Assembly (NCBI GenBank): GCA_016191115.1
Contig: JACPPG010000070.1
Span: 28,661-92,660 of the forward strand
Direction: 5' to 3'
DNA length: 64,000 nt
DNA from: Planctomycetia bacterium
GTDB taxonomy: Bacteria > Planctomycetota > Planctomycetia > Pirellulales > JACPPG01
The translations under genes and the position numbers were made by a program. Under the pieces are notes generated by a model that worked only from the letters and a program-made list of their open reading frames with translations, was not told where the DNA came from and searched no databases. Positions 1 to 8,277 of the stretch are shown here, in pieces (the first letter of the stretch is position 1; every line of letters begins with the position of its first letter).

Positions 1-41
1 GCCGCCCCGCCTGCCGCCCGACTCGGTCTGGAGTTCCCGCC

Positions 42-2333
42 TTGGACGAGATGCCGTTCATTCTGCCCACATTGCCCGACGCTTGGCGCCGCGCCGCTTT
101 GGCGCAGCTCGAGGCGGGCGAAGTCATTCACGCCTGGTTCGCCCCGGACCTCGACGCGCATCTGCGCTACGTCGAGGGGCTGGTCCTGCTGACCGATCGC
201 CGATTGCTGTCGGCGGAAGCAACGGTCGACGGGCCGGGCGCCGACGGCTCGACATGGCGCGAGTGGCCCGTCGACGCGGTCGGGAACTTGCGAGCCATCG
301 AGCGGAACGGGCTGGGCACGCTGGAACTATTGGGCGGCGCCGGACGCGAGTGCTTCTGGCGGTACACAGCCGCCAGGGCCAACGCCGCGCACGAGTTCGT
401 GCGGCGATTCGACGCCCTGCGGCGCGGGATGCCGTTCAAGACGGCTGAAGAGCACGAGGACGGCGTTGCACCGGCCCCCGAACCTTCGCCCGCGGTCAGC
501 ACGCGAACGCTTTTGCGGTTATCGCGATTTGCGCGCCCGCGTGCCAGGCTGATCGCGTTGGGCTTCGTTCTCACGCTGGCGACGACGGCGGCGGGGTTGA
601 TACCGCCGTATTTGACGGTCCCCTTGGTCGACAACGTGCTGACGCCGTATCAGAGCGAAGTCAAGGCGATCAAGTCGCAAGAGGGCGCGTCGGCCCAGCT
701 CAAGCAGCAGCAGCTCGCGAAGCTCAAAGAGACCGAGGGACCGCGGTTTGCGCGGATCGTCGCGCTGTGCTTGGGCGGCATCGCGGCCGCGGCGGTCGCC
801 TCCTGGTTGTTCGGCTGGGCGCAAGGCGTCGTGATGGCCCGGGTCAGCGAGCGCGTCGCCGCCGACCTGCGCAATGCCACGTACGCGCACCTGCTCAAGC
901 TATCGCTGGAGTTCTTCGGCGGAAAACGAACGGGCGACTTGATATCGCGCATCTCGAGCGACACCGACCGCATCTGCAACTTCTTATCCGACAACCTCGT
1001 CGACTTCATCACCGACGCGTTGATGATCGTCGGCACGGCGGCCATCTTGGTGTGGTTCGATCCGGTGCTGGCCGCGGCGACCCTGTTGCCGTTTCCGCTG
1101 GTCGCCTGGCTCGTGTACTACGTCCGCGGGCAGTTGCAGCATGGCTTCCAGCGCGGTGGACGGGCCTGGGCCGCGATGACCAACGTCCTGGCCGATACGA
1201 TCCCCGGCATCCGCGTCGTGAAGGCTTTCGCGCAAGAGCAACGCGAGGTCGATCGGTTCCACGCGGCCAACGATCGGGTGCTCGAGGCGAATGACCGCGT
1301 CAACACGGTGTGGGCCTTCTTCTGGCCGCTCGTGTTGCTGTTGAACCAGGCCGGCTTGCTCATGGTGTGGGCCTTCGGTGCCTGGCGCGTGTACGACTTC
1401 CGCATCGAAGCGGGCGTGCTGGTCGCCTTCCTGTTGTACATCTCCCGGTTCTATACGCGGCTGGAGTCGATGAGCCGGATGTTCTCGATGACGCAGCGGG
1501 CCGCGGCCAGCTCGCAGCGGATTTTCGAGATTCTGGACCGCGTACCCAGCGTGCCCGAGCCCACCCAGCCCATCCAACCCAACCCTGTCCGCGGCAAGAT
1601 CGAGCTAACGGGCGTGGGCTTCCGCTATGGCAACCGCCCGATCATCGAGAACCTGAACCTGTCGATCGAGCCGGGCGAGATGATCGGCCTGGTCGGCCCC
1701 TCCGGCGCCGGCAAAAGCACGCTCGTGAACCTGGTATGCCGGTTTTACGACGTGACCGAGGGAGCCGTGTCGGTCGACGGCGTCGACGTTCGCCGCTTCC
1801 CGGTGGCCGAGTACCGCCGGCACATCGGCGTGGTGCTTCAGGACCCGTTCCTGTTCTACGGCACGATTGCCGAGAACATCGCCTACGGCCGGCCGGAGGC
1901 AACGCGCGAGGAAATCGTCGCGGCGGCCCGCGCCGCCCGCGCTCACGAGTTCATCATGCGGCTGCCCGACGGCTACGACTCGATCGTCGGCGAGCGTGGA
2001 CAGACGCTGTCCGGCGGCGAACGGCAGCGGATCTCCATCGCCCGCGCGATTCTCATCGACCCGCGAATTCTCATTCTCGACGAGGCCACCAGCTCGGTCG
2101 ATACGGAAACGGAACGGGAGATTCAGGAAGCGCTCGACAATTTGATCCGCGGGCGGACCACGATCGCCATCGCCCATCGCCTCAGCACGCTGCGGCAGGC
2201 CGATCGGTTGATCGTGCTCGATCGTGGCAAAATCGTGGAAGTGGGACACCATCAGGAGCTCGTACACTCCTCGGGCGTGTACGCCCGGCTGCACCGAGCG
2301 CAGCTCGCCATGGCGCACGACATGGCCGAGTAA
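42..2333 (+). CDS. MsbA-like ABC transporter, fused permease and ATPase
   Basis: This is a half-transporter exporter of 763 residues. Residues 1 to about 135 form an extra soluble N-terminal domain. An ABC type 1 membrane domain with several hydrophobic helices follows (about 160-480); a charged, Gln/Lys-rich segment sits between its first two helices. The C-terminal ATPase has Walker A GPSGAGKST (about 552), the signature LSGGERQR (about 656) and Walker B ILILDEAT (about 677). The TTG start at 42 has a GGAG 8 bases upstream; an ATG at 51 is the alternative. The next gene encodes a DUF1854 protein. This ABC plus DUF1854 pairing is known from cyanophycin-associated loci, but no cyanophycin gene is visible here, so the substrate is unknown. 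Confidence 0.93.
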   Translation: MDEMPFILPTLPDAWRRAALAQLEAGEVIHAWFAPDLDAHLRYVEGLVLLTDRRLLSAEATVDGPGADGSTWREWPVDAVGNLRAIERNGLGTLELLGGAGRECFWRYTAARANAAHEFVRRFDALRRGMPFKTAEEHEDGVAPAPEPSPAVSTRTLLRLSRFARPRARLIALGFVLTLATTAAGLIPPYLTVPLVDNVLTPYQSEVKAIKSQEGASAQLKQQQLAKLKETEGPRFARIVALCLGGIAAAAVASWLFGWAQGVVMARVSERVAADLRNATYAHLLKLSLEFFGGKRTGDLISRISSDTDRICNFLSDNLVDFITDALMIVGTAAILVWFDPVLAAATLLPFPLVAWLVYYVRGQLQHGFQRGGRAWAAMTNVLADTIPGIRVVKAFAQEQREVDRFHAANDRVLEANDRVNTVWAFFWPLVLLLNQAGLLMVWAFGAWRVYDFRIEAGVLVAFLLYISRFYTRLESMSRMFSMTQRAAASSQRIFEILDRVPSVPEPTQPIQPNPVRGKIELTGVGFRYGNRPIIENLNLSIEPGEMIGLVGPSGAGKSTLVNLVCRFYDVTEGAVSVDGVDVRRFPVAEYRRHIGVVLQDPFLFYGTIAENIAYGRPEATREEIVAAARAARAHEFIMRLPDGYDSIVGERGQTLSGGERQRISIARAILIDPRILILDEATSSVDTETEREIQEALDNLIRGRTTIAIAHRLSTLRQADRLIVLDRGKIVEVGHHQELVHSSGVYARLHRAQLAMAHDMAE

Positions 2334-2367
2334 GGCGGGCGTAGCTAAGCGCGTCGGAGCTTATTAG

Positions 2368-2434
2368 TGTGCCGCTGGCGCTGCCAGTGCCGGCCCGGAA
2401 CGACAGTTCATGCACTAGCAGGGCCAGTGGCACG
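2368..2434. repeat. Imperfect inverted repeat of the GTGCCNCTGGC family
   Basis: The left arm at 2368-2391 and the reverse complement of the right arm near 2411-2434 agree at about 20 of 24 positions (core GTGCC-CTGGC-CTGC-AGTGC). The repeat lies between the ABC gene and the DUF1854 gene. A related unit lies at 11904-11940, so this looks like a dispersed intergenic element rather than a one-off hairpin. Confidence 0.7.
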
Positions 2435-2450
2435 CGAGGAACAGAGGCGT

Positions 2451-2927
2451 ATGGAAAAGACTCTCGGGGCGATCGAGCTTTCGCACGATCCTTATGGCCG
2501 GCTCGTCCTCGTGGACGGGGGCGGCCGGCGGCACGTCGGCGTGGAGACGATCCGCGCGTTTCCCCTGTCCGAGCCACACCGCTGGATCTCGATCTGCAAC
2601 GCCGAGGGGGTGGAGGTGTTGTGGATCGAGGACCTGAACTCCGCGCCGGCCGCGGCGCGCGAGCTGATCGTCGAGGACTTGGCGCGGCGCGAATTCATGC
2701 CGGTCATCGACAAGGTCATTCACGTCTCCGGCCAGTCCGATCCATCGCAATGGGAGGTCCAGACCGACCGGGGCACGACCCGCTTTCTGCTCAAAGGGGA
2801 CGACGACGTGCGCCGCATCGGCCCACGCGGGGCGATGCTGATCGACTCGTCCGGGATGCGGTACCTCGTGCCGGACCTCCGCCGTCTGGACGCGGCTAGC
2901 CGCAGGACTCTTGAACGGTATCTGTAA
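2451..2927 (+). CDS. DUF1854 family protein
   Basis: This is a soluble protein of 158 residues whose body matches my recollection of the DUF1854 family: a Leu-rich N-terminus, an EDL-containing centre and a conserved C-terminal segment YLVPDLRRLD. The frame is open from 2367, but the ATG at 2451 is preceded by purine-rich GAGGAACAGAGG, and the upstream stretch is the inverted repeat, so 2451 is preferred. The gene follows the ABC exporter in the same direction. DUF1854 proteins are repeatedly encoded beside such transporters and are presumed to be accessory subunits or regulators. No enzymatic motif is visible. Confidence 0.8.
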   Translation: MEKTLGAIELSHDPYGRLVLVDGGGRRHVGVETIRAFPLSEPHRWISICNAEGVEVLWIEDLNSAPAAARELIVEDLARREFMPVIDKVIHVSGQSDPSQWEVQTDRGTTRFLLKGDDDVRRIGPRGAMLIDSSGMRYLVPDLRRLDAASRRTLERYL

Positions 2928-2963
2928 GCGCACGGTATAGGGTCGCGTCCGCGCTAAGAATGT

Positions 2964-3127
2964 GGTGGCACCCTACGCCGTTCACGGCAGGGCGTCATGG
3001 AGCGGCGAAAGGAATTGGTATTTCAAGAGTTCGAGCCTCCGGCGGCCACGCCGCACTAAATCCGCCTGGCCGCGAAACTTCGAGAAAAATTAACCCCCGC
3101 CGCGTGAACGGCGTAGCGTGGCACCCG
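2964..3127. repeat. Inverted repeat pair flanking the DUF3891 promoter region
   Basis: The 14-base core CTACGCCGTTCACG near 2972 recurs in inverted orientation near 3103-3116, and the flanks are similar (GGTGGCACC against GGGTGCCACG). The two arms are about 120 bases apart between the DUF1854 and DUF3891 genes. The pair resembles the ends of a small non-coding element. Confidence 0.55.
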
Positions 3128-3171
3128 ATGGCAACTCCACCGTGCGCGCATCGGACGCTCGCCTTGCCCGC

Positions 3172-3177
3172 TATAAT
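3172..3177 (+). promoter_or_regulatory. Putative -10 box of the DUF3891 gene
   Basis: A consensus TATAAT lies 17 bases before the first candidate ATG. No good -35 box is seen at the expected spacing, so the call rests on the -10 alone. Similar TA(G/T)AAT hexamers precede guaA and the genes starting at 6450 and 7650. Confidence 0.4.
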
Positions 3178-3193
3178 TCCGCGGCAAGGAGCC

Positions 3194-3982
3194 ATGCGCC
3201 GCATGATTCGCCGTATCGAGCGGGCCGGAGGGAAAGAGAACTGGCTATTGGTGCCGCAGATCGACCATGCGCGTGTGTCGGGCCGACTGGCCGAAGCGTG
3301 GACCGATGCGTCGCTAGTGGCCATCGAGCCCCCGGGCGAGCTCGCCAAAGCGATCACCCATCACGACGACGGTTGGGACCAATGGGACGCTGCGCCGGAC
3401 GTCGATCCGGCGGCCGGCCATCCGCTGAGCTTTACCGAAATGCCGCTACCGACCGCGGTCGCCATCTGGGAACGGTCGATCCGTCGGGCGGCCGAGTTCG
3501 GCAGCCTGGCGGCGCACGTCGTGAGCGCTCATTTCACAGCGCTCCTGCAAGCGGCGTCGCCCCGGTGGAGCGCCGACCCGCTGCAGTTCCAGACCAGCCG
3601 ACGGTTCCTGGACGAACAGTCCGACCTGCGCGAAAAATGGTTCGCCGACTGGCAAAAGGTGAACCCGGCCGAGCGAACGCGGAAAGTGGCCGGGCGGGCG
3701 CTGGCCTACTTGCAATTCTTCGACGCCCTGAGCCTGTGGCTGTGCTGCGCGCCGCGGTTCGAGCCGCAATCGATGCAAACGCCCGAGGGCTACTACCTGT
3801 CGCTGGGCCCGATGGCGGACAACCGTTTTTCGGTGCAGCCGTGGCCACTATCGGTGGAACGGGTCCGCGCGAGGATCCACGCGCGTCGCATCCCGGTAGG
3901 CCGCTACGCAAGTCGCGCCGAGTTGGCAGCGGCCGGCGGCCAGCAGATCGAGCTCGACTTCGAGCTAATCCCCGCGACGTAG
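3194..3982 (+). CDS. DUF3891 family protein
   Basis: This 262-residue soluble protein resembles the DUF3891 family, with the His/Asp segment ITHHDDGWDQWD near the N-terminus, a central helical region, and a C-terminal part rich in Arg and aromatic residues. The H-H-D-D cluster suggests a possible metal site, but no function is established for the family. The start is ambiguous: ATG at 3194 or 3203, with AAGGA just upstream of both. The frame also runs back to 2960 through the inverted repeat, but that extension looks non-coding. It lies in the same orientation as the ITPase gene 32 bases downstream. Confidence 0.75.
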   Translation: MRRMIRRIERAGGKENWLLVPQIDHARVSGRLAEAWTDASLVAIEPPGELAKAITHHDDGWDQWDAAPDVDPAAGHPLSFTEMPLPTAVAIWERSIRRAAEFGSLAAHVVSAHFTALLQAASPRWSADPLQFQTSRRFLDEQSDLREKWFADWQKVNPAERTRKVAGRALAYLQFFDALSLWLCCAPRFEPQSMQTPEGYYLSLGPMADNRFSVQPWPLSVERVRARIHARRIPVGRYASRAELAAAGGQQIELDFELIPAT

Positions 3983-4014
3983 AGCGTTTCCCTAAGCCTA
4001 GCTGCTCCGACGCC

Positions 4015-4614
4015 ATGCCGCCGCTTGTTCTAGGAACGCACAACCGCAAGAAGGGGCTCGAGCTGGCGGAGCTGCTTGCGCCGGTGGGGATCGCCGTCCG
4101 CACGCTTGCCGATTTTCCGCAGGCCGTGGCCGTGGTCGAGGATGGCGACTCGTTTGCCGCTAACGCGCGGAAGAAGGCCACCCAGCAGGCGGCGCATCTT
4201 CACGAGTGGGTGCTGGGCGAGGACAGCGGGATCGTGGTCGATGCGCTCGGCGGCGCGCCGGGCATCTACTCCGCCCGCTACGCTGGGCCGGCGGCGACCG
4301 ACGAAGACAACAACCGGCGGCTATTGGCCGAGCTCGGCGACACGCCGCCGGCGCGCCGCACCGCACATTATGTCTGCCACGCGGTGCTGGCCGAGCCGGG
4401 CGGCCGGATCGTGGCCGAGGCGGAAGGGACGTGCCAGGGCCGGATCGCCTTTGAGCCGCGCGGCTCGGCCGGCTTCGGCTACGATCCGCTGTTCGAGATC
4501 GTCGAGTATCAACGCACGTGTGGAGAACTGGGCGACACCGTCAAGGCATGCCTGAGCCATCGGGCCCGCGCGCTGCGGAAGCTGCTGCCGCGATTGGCCG
4601 CGCTCTTGCGTTGA
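4015..4614 (+). CDS. rdgB: Non-canonical purine NTP pyrophosphatase (RdgB/HAM1 family)
   Basis: The enzyme hydrolyses ITP, dITP and XTP to monophosphates and so cleans the nucleotide pool. At 199 residues it has normal family length. It shows the N-terminal substrate loop GTHNRKKGLEL, the catalytic region EDSGIVVDALGGAPGIYSAR, the segment GFGYDPLFEI, and the C-terminal SHRARALRKL. The ATG at 4015 is the first in frame that begins the family N-terminus; the open frame upstream is an out-of-frame read of the DUF3891 gene. It converges on guaA, which is also a purine gene. Confidence 0.95.
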   Translation: MPPLVLGTHNRKKGLELAELLAPVGIAVRTLADFPQAVAVVEDGDSFAANARKKATQQAAHLHEWVLGEDSGIVVDALGGAPGIYSARYAGPAATDEDNNRRLLAELGDTPPARRTAHYVCHAVLAEPGGRIVAEAEGTCQGRIAFEPRGSAGFGYDPLFEIVEYQRTCGELGDTVKACLSHRARALRKLLPRLAALLR

Positions 4615-4683
4615 CGGCCGGTGGTAGGGAGCCGGAGCGGAGATGTCAGATCGCAGATATCAGATATCCGATCGCACATCGTT

Positions 4684-6267
4684 CTACTCCCACTCGATCG
4701 TGGCGGGCGGCTTCGAGCTGATGTCGTAGACCACGCGGTTGACGCCCTTGACCTCGTTGATGATCCGCGTCGAGATGCGGGCCAGCAGGTCAAAGGGCAG
4801 CCGGCTCCAATCGGCGGTCATGAAGTCCTCGCTGTCGATCGAGCGGACGGCGACCGCGTCCTCGTAGGTTCGCGCGTCTCCCATCACACCCACGCTTTGC
4901 ACGGGCAAGAGGACGGCGAACGATTGCGATGTCTGGCGATAGAGCCCCGCCGCGCGAATCTCGTGGACGACGATGGCATCCGCCTCGCGCAGACGCGCGA
5001 GCCGGTCGCGAGTCACCTCGCCCAGGCAGCGGACGGCCAGCCCGGGCCCGGGGAACGGGTGCCGCCAGACGATCTCTTCGGGGAGACCCAACTGGGCGCC
5101 GAGCCGCCGCACTTCGTCCTTGAAGAGGTCTCGCAAGGGCTCGATCAACTGGAAGCTCAAGTCCTCCGGCAGCCCGCCCACGTTGTGGTGCAGCTTGATC
5201 GTGGCGGCCGGTCCGTCGACGGCGGCGCCGCTTTCGATCACGTCGGGGTACAGCGTGCCTTGCGCGAGGAACTCGGCCCCTTCGATTTTCGCCGCCTCGT
5301 CGGCGAAGCATTCGATGAACACCCGGCCGATCCGCCGGCGCTTCTCTTGCGGGTCGCGCACGCCGGCCAGCGCCGCGAGGAACCGATCTTCGGCCTTTAC
5401 GACGTGCAGATCGGTGTGGAAGTGGCCGGAGAACTCGCGGATCACCGCCTCGGCCTCATCCTTGCGCAAGAGCCCATTGTCGACCAGGATGCAGGAGAGC
5501 CGCGGGCCGATGGCCTGGTAGAGCAGCGCGGCGACGACCGACGAATCGACCCCGCCCGACAGGCCGCAGATTACCCGGCGGTCCCCGACGCGTTTTTGAA
5601 TCGCAGGAATCGCCTGCTCGGCAAAATCGCCGAGCTGCCAGGAGCCGCCGGTGCCGCAGATCGCGCGGACGAAATTCGCCAGCACCTGCCTGCCCTGCGG
5701 CGTGTGCGTCACCTCGGGATGGAACTGCACTCCGTAGACCGGCAGCGATTTGTGCTTCACGGCCGTAATCGGGCAGGTTGCCGTGGCGGCGAGCGCGCGG
5801 AAGTCGTCGCTGACGCGCATCACCTGGTCGCCGTGGCTCATCCACACTTCGGTCTCGTGCGGCAGACCGGCCAGCAGGTCATCGTCCGACGTGATCTGGC
5901 AGCGGGCGCGGCCGAACTCGCGGGCCGGGAAGCTATCGACAAGGCCGCCGAGCACTTCGCACGCCAGTTGCATGCCGTAGCAGATGCCCAGCACCGGGAT
6001 GCCGAGCCGGAAAATCTCCGGGTCGCAATGCGGGGCGCCTTTTTCGTAGACGCTTCGTGGGCCGCCGGAGAGGATGAGCCCCTTGGGCGCGATCTCGCGG
6101 ATGCGCGCCGGTGTGATGTCGTGACGGACGATCTCGCAATAGACGTTCTGCTCGCGGACTCTCCGGGCGATCAACTGCGCGTACTGCGCGCCGAAGTCGA
6201 GAACGAGAATCTTTTCGGCGGCGATATCTTGCGGAAGGGCGCTCACAACCGCGGTATCCATTGCCAT
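4684..6267 (-). CDS. guaA: GMP synthase, glutamine-hydrolysing
   Basis: The enzyme amidates XMP to GMP in the cytoplasm with glutamine and ATP. At 527 residues it has normal length. The N-terminal class I amidotransferase has the nucleophile Cys in LGICYGMQL; the ATP pyrophosphatase has the P-loop GLSGGVDSSV; the C-terminal dimerisation domain ends KPPATIEWE. ATG codons at 6267 and 6261 are both plausible, and the upstream open frame is leader. A TATAAT on the minus strand (6352-6357) and a terminator-like hairpin (6315-6340) lie in the leader, suggesting possible premature termination control. Confidence 0.97.
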   Translation of the reverse strand: MAMDTAVVSALPQDIAAEKILVLDFGAQYAQLIARRVREQNVYCEIVRHDITPARIREIAPKGLILSGGPRSVYEKGAPHCDPEIFRLGIPVLGICYGMQLACEVLGGLVDSFPAREFGRARCQITSDDDLLAGLPHETEVWMSHGDQVMRVSDDFRALAATATCPITAVKHKSLPVYGVQFHPEVTHTPQGRQVLANFVRAICGTGGSWQLGDFAEQAIPAIQKRVGDRRVICGLSGGVDSSVVAALLYQAIGPRLSCILVDNGLLRKDEAEAVIREFSGHFHTDLHVVKAEDRFLAALAGVRDPQEKRRRIGRVFIECFADEAAKIEGAEFLAQGTLYPDVIESGAAVDGPAATIKLHHNVGGLPEDLSFQLIEPLRDLFKDEVRRLGAQLGLPEEIVWRHPFPGPGLAVRCLGEVTRDRLARLREADAIVVHEIRAAGLYRQTSQSFAVLLPVQSVGVMGDARTYEDAVAVRSIDSEDFMTADWSRLPFDLLARISTRIINEVKGVNRVVYDISSKPPATIEWE

Positions 6268-6314
6268 GCGGACCGTCCTTGTCGGCCGCGCCGGCGCCAA
6301 AGCGGCCGGCGGCG

Positions 6315-6340
6315 AAAACAAAAAACCCGGCACCGCCGGG
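6315..6340 (-). terminator. Hairpin plus T-run in the guaA leader (possible attenuator)
   Basis: Read on the minus strand, a 6-bp GC stem (CCCGGC, loop GGT, GCCGGG) is followed directly by TTTTTTGTTTT. It lies between the guaA -10 box and the guaA start, and the gene on the other side of the promoter points away. It therefore cannot simply end an upstream transcript. Confidence 0.6.
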
Positions 6341-6351
6341 TGAAATGAAGC

Positions 6352-6357
6352 ATTATA
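6352..6357 (-). promoter_or_regulatory. Putative -10 box of guaA
   Basis: A perfect TATAAT is seen on the minus strand 85 bases before the guaA start, just upstream of the leader hairpin. A -35 match was not evident. Confidence 0.45.
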
Positions 6358-6449
6358 GGATGGGTCGGCAGGGCTGGCCAGGGGCGGATGCGCTCGCTGC
6401 GGCGGCGCCGGTGCGGGCGAGCGTCCTGCGATTTGCTAGAATCAAGCCC

Positions 6450-6794
6450 ATGTCCTCAGGCACGCGCAAACGCTGGTTTCAGTTCAGCCTCAGCGCGCTT
6501 TTTTGGCTGACGCTGGCCGTCGCGCTTCTGTTGTGGGGGCTGAGCGAACGCAGCGCGCAGCAGCGGCATGCCGCGGAAAACGCCCGACAGGCCGCGCAGA
6601 CCAAGCGGACGGAGGCGGAGCTCGCCAAGATGCGTGTCAAGTTGGATTCCGTGACGAAAGACGCCGCCTGGACCAAATCGCGACTCATGGAACGTGATCT
6701 GGAACGCAAATTGGGTGATGAAGAACCCAAAGCGCGGGATGAAAAACCCAAAGCGCGGGCACGGCTGCTGGAGCCCTACACAAGCCCTGAATAG
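6450..6794 (+). CDS. Small membrane-anchored coiled-coil protein, unknown function
   Basis: This 114-residue protein has one N-terminal membrane helix (about 12-31) preceded by RKRWFQFSLSALF, an arrangement common in planctomycete membrane proteins. A charged, probably coiled-coil region (35-85) follows. Near the C-terminus a direct 21-base duplication gives EEPKARDEKPKAR. A TAGAAT hexamer sits 8 bases before the ATG at 6450, so transcription may begin close to the start codon; no clear ribosome binding site is seen. No family was recognised. Confidence 0.55.
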   Translation: MSSGTRKRWFQFSLSALFWLTLAVALLLWGLSERSAQQRHAAENARQAAQTKRTEAELAKMRVKLDSVTKDAAWTKSRLMERDLERKLGDEEPKARDEKPKARARLLEPYTSPE

Positions 6795-6821
6795 CCGCCA
6801 CCCCCGGCACCCTCAACGCCC

Positions 6822-7586
6822 GTGCAGATTCTCCTCACCAACGACGACGGCATCTATGCCCCGGGGCTGGCGGCTATGGAGCGCGAGCTGCGCTCCCTGG
6901 GCGAAGTCACGGTCGTCGCCCCGGCCACCGAACAGAGCGGCGTCGGCCACTCGATCACGTTTCTCAGTCCGCTCGTGGTCAAGGAAATCTTCGACGGCGA
7001 ACGGCGCCGCGGCTGGGCCGTCGAGGGGAGCCCGGCCGATTGCGTCAAGCTGGGCATCTTCGAGTTCTGTCCCCAGCGCCCCGCCCTCGTGGTGAGCGGA
7101 ATCAACGGCGGGTTGAACGCCGGCATTAACGTCCTCTATTCGGGCACCGTGGCCGCGGCGATCGAGGGGGCCTTCTTCGAGATCACCAGCGTCGCCGTGT
7201 CGCTGGAGTTCGACGAACACGCCCGGTACGACCAGGCCGCGCGGATGGCGCTGTCAGTCATCAAACAGGTGCTCGAGCGGAAGGGGGCGGCGCCGCACCT
7301 TTACAACCTGAACATTCCCACGCCGGCCTTGGATCGGGCGCGGGGGGTGAAGATCGTGCCGATGGGCGTGGCTCGTTACGGCGAGCAATTCGAAAAACGG
7401 GTCGACCCACGGGGGCGCAGCTACTACTGGGCCACGAGCGATCCGCCGCCGCGGCCGGGCGGAGAAGAGACTGACCTGACGGCGCTGGTGCAGGGCTATG
7501 TGACGTTGACGCCGCTGGATTTCGACCTGACGCGGCGGGACCTCTTGGATTCGATGCGCGGCTGGGACCTGAAATTGGAGTCGTAG
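6822..7586 (+). CDS. surE: 5'-nucleotidase SurE
   Basis: SurE is a metal-dependent survival phosphatase acting on nucleoside monophosphates. At 254 residues it has the family length. The N-terminus LLTNDDGIYAPGL carries the metal-binding NDDG; VAPATEQSGVGHSIT, VEGSPADCVKLG and the VVSGINGGLNAG loop complete the active site. The GTG at 6822 is the start that gives the family N-terminus; there is no strong Shine-Dalgarno sequence. It lies 27 bases after the coiled-coil gene and 63 before the lipoprotein gene, all in the same direction. Confidence 0.95.
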   Translation: MQILLTNDDGIYAPGLAAMERELRSLGEVTVVAPATEQSGVGHSITFLSPLVVKEIFDGERRRGWAVEGSPADCVKLGIFEFCPQRPALVVSGINGGLNAGINVLYSGTVAAAIEGAFFEITSVAVSLEFDEHARYDQAARMALSVIKQVLERKGAAPHLYNLNIPTPALDRARGVKIVPMGVARYGEQFEKRVDPRGRSYYWATSDPPPRPGGEETDLTALVQGYVTLTPLDFDLTRRDLLDSMRGWDLKLES

Positions 7587-7649
7587 CGCGGTAGAATCAA
7601 GGTGTTGCTCCGGGGGCGTTTGTCGTTACTCGCAAGCGGGAGCGCGATC

Positions 7650-8123
7650 GTGAAAAACTCCGCATGGTTATGGCTCGCGTGGTTGCCGCTCGTCGTTGTC
7701 GGTTGCAGTGACGCAGGACAGGCGCCGGCCGGTCCCGCGACGGGCAGTCCACCGCCGAGCAGCGCAGCCGGCGGCCCACCGCCGATTCAAGCTCCGCCCC
7801 CCGCCGCGGCGCCGGTGCAGCAAAAGGCGTCGGAAGAGCACACCGAGCGGGGTATCGCCGCGAAGAAGGTGGGCGAAGGCATCCTGGCGACGCCGGCCGC
7901 CGCGTACATGCGGATCCCCGACCGCGTCGTGTTCCTCAACGTCCAACACGCCATGAACCTGTACAAGGGCGAGAAAGGTGCGCTCCCCAAGACGCACGAC
8001 GAGTTCATGGCCGAGATCATCAAGGCCAACAGCATCCGGCTTCCCGAGCTGCCCGACGACAGCCGCTACGTCTATGTGCCGGAGAAAGAGGAGCTGATGA
8101 TCGAGCGGACGGCGATGCCGTAG
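7650..8123 (+). CDS. Putative lipoprotein, unknown function
   Basis: The 157-residue product has a signal peptide with the lipobox VVGC (Cys at about 17), so it is probably lipid-anchored outside the cytoplasm. A Pro/Ala-rich linker follows, then a soluble domain of about 90 residues. The GTG at 7650 is chosen because GGGAG lies about 7 bases upstream and the signal peptide begins correctly there. The C-terminal domain (VFLNVQHAMNLYKGEKGALPKT in its middle portion) resembles planctomycete proteins of unknown role. Two near-identical hairpins follow the stop codon. Confidence 0.7.
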   Translation: MKNSAWLWLAWLPLVVVGCSDAGQAPAGPATGSPPPSSAAGGPPPIQAPPPAAAPVQQKASEEHTERGIAAKKVGEGILATPAAAYMRIPDRVVFLNVQHAMNLYKGEKGALPKTHDEFMAEIIKANSIRLPELPDDSRYVYVPEKEELMIERTAMP

Positions 8124-8206
8124 GTCAGGCACGCCGTGCCTGACATGAAGCGGGTAAAGCGCCTCGCGCTCGATCGTTGGAACCGTCAGGCACGGGAGTG
8201 CCTGAC
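8124..8206. repeat. Twin hairpins with identical arms
   Basis: The arms GTCAGGCAC and GTGCCTGAC form a hairpin at 8124-8144 and again at 8185-8206, with different loops (GCC and GGGA). They fill the space between two convergent genes. No T-run follows either one, so they look like a REP-type repeat that may also protect or end transcripts. Confidence 0.7.
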
Positions 8207-8211
8207 CGACG

Positions 8212-8277
8212 GACTCGCTGGCGCTTCGGGCTTGTGTGAGTTAGCCGCCCCTCGCTGACGCGGTTGGTCACAAGCCC
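8212..8277. repeat. Planctomycete CTTCGGGCTTGTG repeat
   Basis: CTCGCTGGCGCTTCGGGCTTGTG (8214-8236) is followed by the diverged second unit CTCGCTGACGCGGTTGGTCACAAG (8251-8274). The same family forms an inverted pair at 10729-10807. When translated, such repeats give spurious TSPKRKRG peptides that are common in planctomycete annotations. Confidence 0.65.

Noticed and set aside
4621..6348. Long plus-strand open frame of 575 codons opposite guaA
   Set aside because: It is the antisense of guaA, a product of high GC content. The minus strand has full family motifs and the plus frame has none.
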